Shown here one piece after another: positions 25,501 through 34,235 of a DNA stretch of 62,360 nucleotides (positions are counted from its first letter, which is position 1; each line of letters starts with the position of its first letter). Origin of the DNA: Candidatus Sysuiplasma acidicola (lineage in GTDB: Archaea; Thermoplasmatota; Thermoplasmata; Sysuiplasmatales; Sysuiplasmataceae). Under the pieces are notes generated by a model. The model searched no databases and was not told the origin of the DNA. It saw only the letters and a program-made list of their open reading frames with translations. Where the stretch lies: contig JAHEAA010000012.1 of the NCBI GenBank assembly GCA_019721035.1, positions 1 to 62,360 on the forward strand, given 5' to 3'. The position numbers were made by a program, and so were the translations under genes.

Positions 25501-26190
25501 ATGGCTAAATTGACATGGTTAGGTCATTCGGCGTTTGTGTTTGAGGGCAGGAACAGAGTATTGTTCGATCCGTTCATTTCTGGAAATCCTGTCGCGAAGG
25601 TCAAGCCCGCTGAAATCACTGCAGACATGGTGTGTGTATCGCACGGTCACGGTGATCATGTGGGCGATGCTGTGGATATTGCAAAGCGGAACAAGGCACC
25701 GATTGCCTCCATATACGAACTGGCTGTAAGATTTGACAGCAAAGGGGCGAAGGCAGAACAGTTGAACGTGGGAGGAGGCTGCAGAATTTTGGACAGCGAA
25801 ATCAGAATGGTTAATGCCATTCACTCTTCGGACGTGTTTGAGGGCGACAACCTTGTTACAGGCGGTTCGCCGGCTGGATTCGTTGTCGAAAGCGGCGTGA
25901 CAGTTTACCACGCCGGCGATACCGGCTACTTCGGGGACATGAAATGGATCGGCGAGTTCCACAAACCGAAGATCGCATTGCTACCGATAGGCGACAGATT
26001 CACGATGGGAATACGGGAGGCCGCATATGCGGCGTCAGCCATACAGCCAGAAATTGTCGTGCCGATGCATTACGGCACCTTCCCCTTAATCGAGCAGGAA
26101 CCTGCAAAATTCGAGGAGGAGGTCAGGAAGCTGACCGGGGGCAGAGTCAGGACAAAGATAATGAGAGTGGGCGAAACAATAGACGTCTGA
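25501..26190 (+). CDS. UPF0173-type metal-dependent hydrolase (MBL fold, UlaG-like)
   Basis: The 229-aa protein has intact MBL ligands: HSAFVFEGRNRVLFDPFISGNP, SHGHGDHVGDAV (HxHxDH), YHAGDTGYFGDM and PMHYGTFPLIEQEP. This order is typical of the UPF0173/UlaG-like group. The substrate is unknown. The cis-prenyltransferase gene follows 10 bp later, so they are probably co-transcribed. Confidence 0.85.
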   Translation: MAKLTWLGHSAFVFEGRNRVLFDPFISGNPVAKVKPAEITADMVCVSHGHGDHVGDAVDIAKRNKAPIASIYELAVRFDSKGAKAEQLNVGGGCRILDSEIRMVNAIHSSDVFEGDNLVTGGSPAGFVVESGVTVYHAGDTGYFGDMKWIGEFHKPKIALLPIGDRFTMGIREAAYAASAIQPEIVVPMHYGTFPLIEQEPAKFEEEVRKLTGGRVRTKIMRVGETIDV

Positions 26191-26200
26191 AAGGTTACCG

Positions 26201-27016
26201 ATGAAAAACAACGGTAAAAAGACGGAGACATCGGCCACAGCAGGCTTTGCCAGAGCAATTGCCGATACTGCCTACAATGCCTACGAGAAGAGACTGCTCT
26301 CAGAAGTAAGGCGATACCCCACCCCTGGACACGTTGCAGTGATCATGGACGGCAACAGGCGTTACGCTCGTGAGATGGAAATCCTTCCCGATGAAGGACA
26401 CGAGCGGGGAAAGAACAAGCTTGAACAGATGCTTGACTGGTGTCTGCTGCTGGACATCAAAGTGCTGACGGTTTATGCATTCTCCACCGAAAATATGAAC
26501 CGCAACAGCGAGGAGGTTGAGTCGCTGATGCGGATGTTTGAGGAAAATTTCAAAAAGGTGGGAGACGACGAAAGGGTGCACAAGCACAGGATCAGGATAA
26601 AGGCGATAGGGCAGATAGACATGCTGCCCGAGCCGGTGCAGAAGGCCATAACGTATGCGGAAGAGAGAACAAAAAACTACAGCGATTACACTTACAATAT
26701 CGCTGTGGCATACGGCAGCAGGCAGGAAATGCTCTCGGCAATAAGAAAGATAGCCGACGGGGCGAAACGCGGTGAAATAAGCATTGATGAAATAGACGAA
26801 AAGCTTGTCTCCGGATATCTCTACACCGAGGGGATGCCGGACCCTGATCTAGTTCTGAGGACTTCCGGAGAGGAGCGCGTTTCAAATTTTCTGCTGTGGC
26901 AGACAGCATACAGTGAACTGTACTTCAGCGACGTCTATTGGCCTACATTCAGTTTCCTGGACTTCCTTCGCGCCATACGTTCGTTTCAGCTCAGACAGAG
27001 AAGATTCGGAGAATGA
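26201..27016 (+). CDS. uppS: Cis-prenyltransferase (undecaprenyl diphosphate synthase family)
   Basis: The 271-aa protein carries the cis-prenyltransferase signature HVAVIMDGNRRYARE with the catalytic Asp, LTVYAFSTENMNR, and the C-terminal DPDLVLRTSGEERVSNFLLWQ and TFSFLDFLRAIRSFQLRQRRFGE. It makes the long polyprenyl diphosphate that becomes the dolichol-type carrier for surface-protein N-glycosylation, which suits the sequon-rich surface proteins in this window. The roughly 40-residue N-terminus before the motif is slightly longer than in bacterial UppS. Confidence 0.93.
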   Translation: MKNNGKKTETSATAGFARAIADTAYNAYEKRLLSEVRRYPTPGHVAVIMDGNRRYAREMEILPDEGHERGKNKLEQMLDWCLLLDIKVLTVYAFSTENMNRNSEEVESLMRMFEENFKKVGDDERVHKHRIRIKAIGQIDMLPEPVQKAITYAEERTKNYSDYTYNIAVAYGSRQEMLSAIRKIADGAKRGEISIDEIDEKLVSGYLYTEGMPDPDLVLRTSGEERVSNFLLWQTAYSELYFSDVYWPTFSFLDFLRAIRSFQLRQRRFGE

Positions 27017-27049
27017 TGTGCCTGAAGCAACGGCTGCGGGTGCTCCCCT

Positions 27050-27970
27050 TCAGTGTGCGGCGTATAATTCCCTGAGTCTTGAACCATAGAACAGATATTC
27101 CTGAGCATAGCCTGCGTATTTTCCAAAGCGATTCCTGGCCCATTCCCTCACTCTCCTTTCCGGAACACGCTGACCGCCGAAATAGAGCATTTCGACGCCC
27201 CTCTTCACCCACCTGTCCACGGGGAACGCCTCCAGCTTATCCATTGAGAAGAGCAACACGCAGTCTGCAACCTTCGGTCCGACGCCGTGGAATGAGAGCA
27301 GCACTTCCAGAGCCTCCTCATAGGACGCGTGCCTCAGTGAGAGAAGGTCAATCTTCTCATCCCTCACCTTACGGGCAGCCGCCGCAATATATTCGGCCCT
27401 GAAGCCCAGCTTGAGTTTCCTCAGTTCCGATTCCCCGGTTTCGGCGAGTGTGTCAACATCCGGGAAGGTGTGAAAAATCTTACCGTCGAATACGACCCTG
27501 CTGCCGTAATTGGCACAAATACGCTCAACATCTCCCTTAATCCTGGGTATGTTTGAGTTTATGGAGCAGAGATATGAAATGAGGCATTCCCACGGATCCT
27601 GTCTGAGCAGCCTCAGGCCGCCGTGTCTGCCTGCAGCCTCACGGATGTGTGCATCCGACGAAATCTCTGCAAGTATGCGGTCCATATCGTCATCGAATCT
27701 GAAAACGTTCGAGAGCATGCGGGTAGTGGCGGCGGCGTCGGCACCGGGAAAGAGCGATGCATACACAGCGTGGCCCTCCTGCCTGATTTTCAAAACTACT
27801 CCGTCGATAACACAGTAATAATAATCATCTATACGATTCCACCGGAATGCCTGTCCGCATTCAGCACTGTGTTCCAGGCTGAAGGGCTGCGTTATTTCCA
27901 CTCTGATTTCGATTCCCGCCGGCCCATCGGCCGGTTGCCTGGCATTGAGGAGCTCCGGGCGCTGCTTCAT
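27050..27970 (-). CDS. ogg: 8-oxoguanine DNA glycosylase (OGG1 family, HhH-GPD)
   Basis: The 306-aa protein has the OGG1 N-terminal part (FSLEHSAECGQAFRWNRI, with the Phe-Arg-Trp signature), DPWECLISYLCSINSNIPRI in the middle, and the helix-hairpin-helix FHGVGPKVADCVLLFSMDKLEAFPVDRWVKR. The catalytic Lys lies in VGPKVAD and the conserved Asp in PVDRW. It removes oxidised guanine from DNA and nicks the strand as an AP lyase. It is convergent with the cis-prenyltransferase and has its own promoter region. Confidence 0.88.
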   Translation of the reverse strand: MKQRPELLNARQPADGPAGIEIRVEITQPFSLEHSAECGQAFRWNRIDDYYYCVIDGVVLKIRQEGHAVYASLFPGADAAATTRMLSNVFRFDDDMDRILAEISSDAHIREAAGRHGGLRLLRQDPWECLISYLCSINSNIPRIKGDVERICANYGSRVVFDGKIFHTFPDVDTLAETGESELRKLKLGFRAEYIAAAARKVRDEKIDLLSLRHASYEEALEVLLSFHGVGPKVADCVLLFSMDKLEAFPVDRWVKRGVEMLYFGGQRVPERRVREWARNRFGKYAGYAQEYLFYGSRLRELYAAH

Positions 27971-28088
27971 CTCAACGACAATGCGGCGCCGGCTTAATAA
28001 GCTGAGCAGGCAGATACCCGGTGTCTCATCACCTTAAATTACATGTTGTGAGTTATGTAACGCCGTGAAGGAGCAGAGGACTGATAAC

Positions 28089-29252
28089 ATGGGAGATAAC
28101 AGAGTTTTCGTAATCGGCAGTTCCATATCGAAGTTCGGCAAGCTTCAGGAAAGCGGCAGAGAGTCACTTGCGAGAGTTTCGATGAGCGCGGTAACCGACG
28201 CCGGCATAGAGCCGCGTGAAATAAAGTCGACTTTCTATTCCAACGCATTCGGCATAACGGAGAAGCAGGCGCACGTAGGTCCGCTGATTAATACGGCGCT
28301 GGGCATTCCTGAGGTTCCCTCGGTCACGATTGAAAGTGCGTGCTCAAGTTCAAGCGCTGCACTGCACGAGGCGTTCATGCATGTGGCGAGCGGACATGAC
28401 GATCTGTGCCTCGTGGCCGGCGCAGAAAGGTTGAGCCACCTGGATACGCTTTCCGCGACGACATATTTTGCGATGGGCTCAGACTTTGCATTCGAAGCGG
28501 CAAACGGCGTGACGTTTCCAGGACTGTATGCAAACATGGCTATAGCACATATGAAGAAGTATGGAACGACGCAGGAAATGATGGGCAGTGTGGCGCTGAA
28601 GAACCATGAAAATGCAGTAAATAACCCGGTGGCTCATTTCCGGAAAAAGATTTCAATGGAAACGTACCTGGAATCAGCAATTGTCGCCTATCCGTTTCAT
28701 CTCTACGACTGCTGTCCGTTCTCAGACGGTGCTTCGGCAGTAGTCATCGCATCCGAAGACAGGGCGAAGGAACTGAAGAGCGAACTTGTTGAAGTCACGG
28801 CAAGTGAAAGGGGCGGAAGCATTGCGACGCTGCAGGACAGACGCGATATCACATCGATAAGCGGCGCGGCAGATGCGGCAGGGAGGGCGTTCAAGCGCGC
28901 CGGCATTACTCCCGCGGATGTGGATGTTGCCGAAGTCCACGATTGCTTTACGATTGCCGAGATCATAGCGACAGAAGACATAGGGTTGTTTCCAAGAGGC
29001 GAAGGCGGCAGGGCAGCTCAGGATGGACAGACGGCCATAGGTGGGAAGATCGCCGTCAATCCTTCCGGCGGGTTGAAAGCCAAGGGACATCCGGTCAGTG
29101 CGACGGGCGTTGCGCAGATACATGAGCTTTATGAGCAGCTGACTGGCCGATCAGAGCAGAGACAGGTGAGCGGTGCAGAAATAGGACTTGCGCACAATGT
29201 CGGAGCCACGGGCGGTTCCTGTACCGTCCACATAATGAAGAGGGTCAGGTGA
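28089..29252 (+). CDS. Thiolase (acetyl-CoA acetyltransferase, archaeal/SCP2-like)
   Basis: The 387-aa product from the ATG at 28089 has the acyl-carrier Cys in VTIESACSSSSAALHEAF, EVHDCFTIAE, and the C-terminal NPSGGLKAKGHPVSATG and NVGATGGSCTV. A GTG at 28065 would add 8 residues. Archaeal thiolases of this group work with a DUF35 OB-fold partner, which follows after 4 bp. With the next three genes it forms a beta-oxidation set; acetoacetyl-CoA supply for mevalonate is the alternative role. Confidence 0.9.
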   Translation: MGDNRVFVIGSSISKFGKLQESGRESLARVSMSAVTDAGIEPREIKSTFYSNAFGITEKQAHVGPLINTALGIPEVPSVTIESACSSSSAALHEAFMHVASGHDDLCLVAGAERLSHLDTLSATTYFAMGSDFAFEAANGVTFPGLYANMAIAHMKKYGTTQEMMGSVALKNHENAVNNPVAHFRKKISMETYLESAIVAYPFHLYDCCPFSDGASAVVIASEDRAKELKSELVEVTASERGGSIATLQDRRDITSISGAADAAGRAFKRAGITPADVDVAEVHDCFTIAEIIATEDIGLFPRGEGGRAAQDGQTAIGGKIAVNPSGGLKAKGHPVSATGVAQIHELYEQLTGRSEQRQVSGAEIGLAHNVGATGGSCTVHIMKRVR

Positions 29253-29256
29253 TCCT

Positions 29257-29631
29257 GTGACATACATCGGTCAGGTAAACGCAGCAGTCGAAGAAGGAAA
29301 GCTCACAGGATATTCCTGCGCGAAATGCGGCCGGAAGGGAGTGACATTTGCGGTGGCTTGTCCGTCGTGCGGCTCTGTGGATCTTACACCATTCACTTTC
29401 TCAGGCAGGGGCACGATTCGAACGTTTACAATACTCACCGTCCCTTCGGAACAGTTTGTGAACGATGCTCCGTACACCTATGTCGTCGTCGATCTTGATG
29501 AGGGATGCGGCGTGTCGGGATGGATGCCCGATGTCAGATCAAAGAGCGACATCTCCACAGGAGATGCAGTGCGCTTCACGAAGAGCTACAAGAGAGGCAT
29601 CGTATTTGAGAAGGTCAAAGAGAGTGCATAA
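29257..29631 (+). CDS. DUF35 OB-fold protein, thiolase partner
   Basis: The 124-aa protein has a rubredoxin-like zinc hairpin (CAKCGRKGVTFAVACPSCGS) followed by an OB domain (SGRGTIRTFTILTVPSEQF, YTYVVVDLDEGCGVSGWM, VRFTKSYKRGIVF). DUF35 proteins form channelling complexes with archaeal thiolase, and in some species with HMG-CoA synthase. The GTG start is preceded by GGTGATCC, a strong match to the 16S 3' end. Confidence 0.9.
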   Translation: MTYIGQVNAAVEEGKLTGYSCAKCGRKGVTFAVACPSCGSVDLTPFTFSGRGTIRTFTILTVPSEQFVNDAPYTYVVVDLDEGCGVSGWMPDVRSKSDISTGDAVRFTKSYKRGIVFEKVKESA

Positions 29632-29833
29632 AGAGGCGCTTCTTCCTCAAGAATGACTGACTGAACGCAGAGGCTTTCGGAATTGCACCACGATTGTCAG
29701 GAGACAGATAATTAATGGCACGATCCGGCACCATCACGCTGCCGCAGGCTGAGAGTATCTGTGCAAAAGGCAGTCCGCGAATCTGAAAACGTTAATAGCC
29801 ATCGAAGCACTGTGTCTGAAACGGTGGAGACAC

Positions 29834-30802
29834 TTGTTGTTTGTCAAGAAGGTTGGAATCATCGGTGCCGGTACAATGGGTTCAGCGATTGCCGAGCTCA
29901 TGGCGTTCAACGGCATGGAAGTCGTACTGAAGGACGTGTCTGAAGAACTGGTCAGCAAGGGAATGAAAAATATCGAGCGCATAGTGTCAGGACTCGCGGC
30001 ATATCACGGGAAGAGGGCTCAGGAACAGATCAGGAAGATTGAGGAGCTTGGTGTGAGCCTCAGCGCTGAGCAGAAGGCGAAGATCGAGCTGGCGCTGAAG
30101 CCGAAATACACGGAGAAGGACGTCGGGGAGGTAATGGCCAGGGTCAGGGGAACGACCGCATACTCCGATCTTGACAGTGCCGACCTGATTATAGAAGCGG
30201 CCTTCGAGAATCTGGAAGTGAAGAAGAAGATATTCAGGGAGGTGGACGCTGCTGCACCACAGCACGCAATACTCGCCTCAAACACATCCTCTATTTCCAT
30301 CACCGCCATCGCATCTGCAACCGGCAGGAGAGGAAGAGTTATCGGAATGCACTTTTTTAATCCGCCGTACACGCTTCCTCTGATCGAAATCATACCGGGT
30401 CTCGAAACCTGGGAAAACACGACGGACGACATAATGAGCTTCCTTCAGGGCCTGCGCAATCACAGATACCCCATGGTGCCGATAAAAGTCAGGGAATCGC
30501 CCGGATTCCTTGTGAACCGGCTCCTTGTGCCCATGCTCAACGAGGCGTGTTTCTGTCTTCAGGAGGGCATAGCATCCGCACGCGACATAGACACGGCGAT
30601 GAAGGCAGGAGCCGGGCTGCCCATGGGACCACTTGAACTGGCCGACATGGTCGGCGTCGACATATCGTATGATGTGTCAAAGGTGCTGTACGAGGAGTTT
30701 GGTGATTCCAAGTACAGGCCTTCGCCGCTGCTGAAACAGATGGTGGCGGCAGGAAGACTCGGCAGGAAGACAGGAAAGGGCTTTTTTGAATATGTGAAGT
30801 GA
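29834..30802 (+). CDS. 3-hydroxyacyl-CoA dehydrogenase
   Basis: The 322-aa protein has the NAD motif VGIIGAGTMGSAIAELMAFNG, the IIEAAFENLEVKKKIF block, LASNTSSISITAIA, IGMHFFNPPYTLPLIEIIPG with the catalytic His-Glu pair, and ESPGFLVNRLLVPMLNEA. It oxidises 3-hydroxyacyl-CoA in beta-oxidation. It is monofunctional, without a fused hydratase. The start is one of two consecutive TTG codons (29834 or 29837), with GGTGGAG just upstream. Its stop overlaps the hydratase start by 4 bp. Confidence 0.92.
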   Translation: MLFVKKVGIIGAGTMGSAIAELMAFNGMEVVLKDVSEELVSKGMKNIERIVSGLAAYHGKRAQEQIRKIEELGVSLSAEQKAKIELALKPKYTEKDVGEVMARVRGTTAYSDLDSADLIIEAAFENLEVKKKIFREVDAAAPQHAILASNTSSISITAIASATGRRGRVIGMHFFNPPYTLPLIEIIPGLETWENTTDDIMSFLQGLRNHRYPMVPIKVRESPGFLVNRLLVPMLNEACFCLQEGIASARDIDTAMKAGAGLPMGPLELADMVGVDISYDVSKVLYEEFGDSKYRPSPLLKQMVAAGRLGRKTGKGFFEYVK

Positions 30803-31581
30803 TAAACGTGGAATTTGCAAACATAAGGTACAGGACAGAGGACGGCATCGCATCAATAACACTCGACAGGCCGCCGGCAAACGCACTGAGCACTGCCATG
30901 ATAGGAGAGATAGGTGCTGCCGTCGAGATAGCCTCCTCGGACGATTCAGGGGCACTGATCATCACCGGAGCGGGACAGTTCTTCGCGGCCGGTGCCGACG
31001 TGAAGGAGATGGCCGGCATCAGGGCGGAAGACATAGAACAGGTGGTGAAGCAGGGACAGGAGACGTTTCAGCGTATCGCCGAATGCCCCAAGCCGACGAT
31101 AGCAGCGGTGAACGGCATGGCGATAGGCGGCGGCAATGAGCTCGCGATGGCATGCGACTTTCGCATAGCGGCCGACAGTGCCAGATTCGGCCAGCCCGAA
31201 GTAAACCTTGGCCTCATACCCGCATACGGCGGAACGCAGAGAATGACACGGCTCATAGGCGCTTCGAAGGCGAAGGAACTCATACTCACCGGAAACATGA
31301 TAAGCGCACAGGAGGCGCTCAAGATAGGTCTCGTCAACAGGGTGGTGCCGGGAGGCGAGGAAATGCGTGCAGCCCGTGACATCGCGCATACGATACTTCA
31401 GAGGGCGCCGCTTGCCGTCAGGGCATCAAAGGCAGCCATAGACAGAGGCGCGGCACTGTCTCTGAGGGAAGGGCTTGAACAGGAAAGGAAGGAATTCATG
31501 ACCGTCGCCCGGAGTGAGGATCTCAGGGAAGGCATCGAGGCATTTGTGGGAAAGAGACAGCCGAAGTTCAGGGGGAAGTAG
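30799..31581 (+). CDS. Enoyl-CoA hydratase
   Basis: The 260-aa crotonase-fold protein has the oxyanion-hole loops FFAAGADVKEM and VNGMAIGGGNELAMACDFRIAAD, and the catalytic Glu region FGQPEVNLGLIPAYGGTQRM. It hydrates trans-2-enoyl-CoA to 3-hydroxyacyl-CoA. The start is GTG in a GTGA overlap with the dehydrogenase gene, and the acyl-CoA dehydrogenase begins 1 bp after its stop. Confidence 0.92.
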   Translation: MINVEFANIRYRTEDGIASITLDRPPANALSTAMIGEIGAAVEIASSDDSGALIITGAGQFFAAGADVKEMAGIRAEDIEQVVKQGQETFQRIAECPKPTIAAVNGMAIGGGNELAMACDFRIAADSARFGQPEVNLGLIPAYGGTQRMTRLIGASKAKELILTGNMISAQEALKIGLVNRVVPGGEEMRAARDIAHTILQRAPLAVRASKAAIDRGAALSLREGLEQERKEFMTVARSEDLREGIEAFVGKRQPKFRGK

Positions 31582-31582
31582 C

Positions 31583-32776
31583 ATGATTGAGTTCTCATTC
31601 ACCGAAGAACAGATGCTGCTCAGGCAGAACACAAGGGACTTCCTCGATCGGGAGCTGAGACCGCTTTCCGCCGAAATAGACAGAGATGCCAGATTCCCGG
31701 CCGATTTCATCAAAAAGATGGGCGAGATGGGATACATGGGCGTGCCGATACCTGAAGAGTACGGCGGAGCCGGACTCGGCAAGGTCGGCTATTGCATATT
31801 GCTCGAAGAACTGGGCCGTGTCGATGCCTCCGTCAGCACAATACTCGGCGCGCACTGTTCTCTCGGAAGCACGCCGCTGCTCTACTTCGGGACAGAGGAA
31901 CAGAAGAAGAGATACCTTGTTCCTGCCGCGAAAGGCAAGACACTGCATTCGTTCAATCTGTCAGAGCCGGGAGCAGGTTCTGATGCCGCTTCCATCCAGA
32001 CCACTGCCGTGAAGGATGGAAACGACTACATTTTGAACGGGACAAAACTCTGGGCCACGAACGGGAAGGAGGCCGATGTCTACCTGGTCTTTGCAGCCAC
32101 TGACAAGAGTCTGGGTGCATTCGGCGGCATCACGGCATTCATAGTGGAGAGGAAGTTTGACGGGCTCAAGCTGGGAACTGAAGAGGAGAAGATGGGCATC
32201 AGGGGAAGCAGCACCATGCAGCTCTTCTACGACAACGTGCGCGTGCCGAAGGAAAACATACTTGGCGAAGTTGGAAAGGGTTTCCTGATAGCAATGACAA
32301 CGCTGGACGTCGGCAGGATTTCACTGGCGGCCGGTTCCCTTGGCGCTTCAGCAAGGGCAATTGAACTTGCGGTCGAGCATGCAAAGAGAAGGGTACAGTT
32401 CGGCAAACCCATAGCGGAACAGCAGGCAATACAGTTCAAACTCGCGGACATGGGAATCAGGACGAGATTGCTGGAATTCTTCCTTTACAATGTGGCGACA
32501 AGGGCAGAGAAAATGGGCACAAACCCGGCAAAATGGTCTAAAACCGACAGGGAAGGGCTGACACGTGACGCTGCGATGCTGAAGACGTTTGCATCCGAAT
32601 CCGCCTCTTTCTGCGTCGATGAGAGTCTTCAGATACACGGCGGCACCGGCTTTATCAAAACGTCGGAAATAGAGAGGATGTACAGGGATGCGCGTATCTC
32701 CGAAATATACGAGGGGACCAACGAGATACAGCGGATGGTCATCGGAAGGGACATAGTGAAGCGCGGCTGGCAGTGA
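31583..32776 (+). CDS. Acyl-CoA dehydrogenase
   Basis: From the ATG at 31583 the product is 397 aa, standard for the family; a longer frame from 31514 would overlap the hydratase gene. It shows FTEEQMLLRQNTRDFL, FNLSEPGAGSDAASIQT, the TKLWATNGKEAD FAD loop, and RDARISEIYEGTNEIQRMVIGRD with the catalytic Glu. It starts each beta-oxidation turn and passes electrons to an ETF that is not in this window. Confidence 0.93.
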   Translation: MIEFSFTEEQMLLRQNTRDFLDRELRPLSAEIDRDARFPADFIKKMGEMGYMGVPIPEEYGGAGLGKVGYCILLEELGRVDASVSTILGAHCSLGSTPLLYFGTEEQKKRYLVPAAKGKTLHSFNLSEPGAGSDAASIQTTAVKDGNDYILNGTKLWATNGKEADVYLVFAATDKSLGAFGGITAFIVERKFDGLKLGTEEEKMGIRGSSTMQLFYDNVRVPKENILGEVGKGFLIAMTTLDVGRISLAAGSLGASARAIELAVEHAKRRVQFGKPIAEQQAIQFKLADMGIRTRLLEFFLYNVATRAEKMGTNPAKWSKTDREGLTRDAAMLKTFASESASFCVDESLQIHGGTGFIKTSEIERMYRDARISEIYEGTNEIQRMVIGRDIVKRGWQ

Positions 32777-32880
32777 TCATAAGCACGAGAGGCGCTTCCG
32801 CACCTCCGCGTTTCGTGATGCAAAGTGAAATGTTATAAGACCGAGGCTGTCTCGGTAATAGAAAGGATGTGCATTCGGCA

Positions 32881-33297
32881 ATGGCCAGAACAATGAAGAT
32901 ACAGGCAATACTCTACAATCCCGGCGCGACCATAGAGTATCTGCTGCTGAAGAGACCCGAAAGCCGTGACGGAAGCTGGGCGCCACTCACCGGTCACGTG
33001 GAAAAGGGAGAGCAGCTCCTCGACGCGCTTGAGCGCGAGATAAAGGAGGAAACGGGCATAGAGGAACTCTCATACACCCTTGACCTGAGGGTACCGTACA
33101 ATTTCAGTAAGGGCGATGAAGAGATTGAAGAGCACTCGTTCGGCGTGCAGGTCGCAACAAAGGAAGTGAAACTCTCAGACGAACATGAGGCTTTTGAGTG
33201 GGTGACGTATGAGGAAGCATCCCGCCGCCTCAAATGGCCGCAGCAGAAGACGTCTCTTCAGGTACTGAACGACATGGTGACGTCATCCTATGACTGA
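32881..33297 (+). CDS. Nudix hydrolase
   Basis: From the ATG at 32881 the product is 138 aa. The Nudix box is complete: GHVEKGEQLLDALEREIKEETGI (read as G-x5-E-x7-RE-U-x-EE-x-G-U). The sequence around it (ILYNPGATIEYLLLKRPESRDGSWAPLTG) resembles dATP/dihydroneopterin-triphosphate pyrophosphohydrolases, but the substrate cannot be set from sequence. An in-frame GTG at 32869 is a weaker start. A TGTTATAAG element lies at 32831-32839. Confidence 0.9.
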   Translation: MARTMKIQAILYNPGATIEYLLLKRPESRDGSWAPLTGHVEKGEQLLDALEREIKEETGIEELSYTLDLRVPYNFSKGDEEIEEHSFGVQVATKEVKLSDEHEAFEWVTYEEASRRLKWPQQKTSLQVLNDMVTSSYD

Positions 33298-33378
33298 TGT
33301 CACAGACAGATCGTGCTTTCACGACTAATGCGGTCTGAAGACGGCCAGCATGAGTCTTTTCTTGCCTTTTCGACCACA

Positions 33379-33388
33379 ATATATAAAT
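33379..33388 (+). promoter_or_regulatory. TATA box before the envelope gene cluster
   Basis: ATATATAAAT-like sequence (AATATATAAA) ends exactly where a 16-bp palindrome begins. Initiation would be near 33413, leaving a leader of about 75 nt, unusually long for this genome. Confidence 0.55.
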
Positions 33389-33403
33389 TATCAACGTTGA
33401 TAA
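33388..33403. promoter_or_regulatory. Perfect 16-bp palindrome at the TATA box, candidate operator
   Basis: TTATCAACGTTGATAA is fully self-complementary and directly abuts the TATA box downstream, in the region occupied by TBP/TFB and RNA polymerase. A dimeric repressor bound here would block initiation. Confidence 0.55.
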
Positions 33404-33446
33404 CGTGCAAACTGGCAGCTGTTGATTCGTGTTTAGGAGGAAAGGT

Positions 33447-33485
33447 TTGAGGATTGAAAACAGTGCCTGCACTGAACAGGTTTAA
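33447..33485 (+). promoter_or_regulatory. 12-codon upstream ORF with strong Shine-Dalgarno
   Basis: AGGAGG at 33435-33440 sits 6 nt before a TTG that opens 12 codons (reading M-R-I-E-N-S-A-C-T-E-Q-V) and stops at TAA 2 bp before the ATG of the next gene. The main ATG has no SD of its own, so its translation may depend on termination of the short frame. The AGGAGG may alternatively serve the main ATG at a distance. Confidence 0.35.
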
Positions 33486-33487
33486 CC

Positions 33488-34219
33488 ATGAATAGCATAC
33501 AGAGATACGGCCTTGGCATTTTGTCCGGCCTTGCAGTGCTGGCCGCCTTCGGTGCCTTCCTTCATTCGTCTGATCCACTGATTGCCATTTTTGTGGCTTC
33601 TCTCGTTGCAGGAGCTGTCGCATCGGGGAATCTCAGGGCCGGCGCGACGCTGTCAATGATTGCCATATTCACGATTACTGCCTTCTCGGCGCTTATTACA
33701 ATGGCTGGTCTTTTCACCGGCAGTGCATTCTATGACTGGCCCTTTGCGGATGCGGTTGCGGTTTATGCGCCATATTCCGGAACTTCGGCCGAGATTTTGG
33801 GACTGATTGAGGCAGTAATCCTCAGCCTTGCGGGAGGAGCGGCTGGAAGCGGCATAACGACTGCGATACAGCATCTACTGCCAAGGAGAGGTGAAACAGG
33901 TGAAAAGCAGCCCGTGGAGCTTGACAGACTCAGCAGGCGGCTCGAAATGCTGAACAAGGAGAAGGGGAAACTGGAGGAGGAATTGAGAATATGTGAAATG
34001 ATAGAACAGGGGGCAAAGACCCGAATAGCGAGAAATGAGATTACACAGAGTGATTACGATTCGATCATCTACCGAAACGACAACTACAAACTGAAACTCA
34101 AGACAAGGATGGAAAAGGTCTGTTCTGAAATACAGCAGGTCGAAGTCGACATGGATGCCAGAAAGAAAGCCAGGGAAAGCGGCAGCCAGGAAAAGACGTC
34201 TCCCGGCAGAAGCGCGTGA
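33488..34219 (+). CDS. Membrane protein with C-terminal cytoplasmic coiled coil
   Basis: The 243-aa protein has about four hydrophobic helices in residues 8-130 (YGLGILSGLAVLAAFGAFL, IAIFVASLVAGAVAS, LSMIAIFTITAFSALITMAG, ILGLIEAVILSLAGGAAGSG). A charged coiled coil follows (about residues 145-235, LDRLSRRLEMLNKEKGKLEEE and so on). I recognise no family. It starts a run of envelope genes, with 16 bp to the surface protein downstream. A TATA box, palindrome and short upstream frame precede it. Confidence 0.7.
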   Translation: MNSIQRYGLGILSGLAVLAAFGAFLHSSDPLIAIFVASLVAGAVASGNLRAGATLSMIAIFTITAFSALITMAGLFTGSAFYDWPFADAVAVYAPYSGTSAEILGLIEAVILSLAGGAAGSGITTAIQHLLPRRGETGEKQPVELDRLSRRLEMLNKEKGKLEEELRICEMIEQGAKTRIARNEITQSDYDSIIYRNDNYKLKLKTRMEKVCSEIQQVEVDMDARKKARESGSQEKTSPGRSA

Positions 34220-34235
34220 ACTGCGAGGTTTTAAC

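Noticed and set aside
34155-34235. Longer start for the repeat-bearing surface protein
   Set aside because: It would overlap the upstream membrane-protein gene by 65 bp; the ATG at 34236 places a signal anchor close to the N-terminus and has a GAGG upstream.
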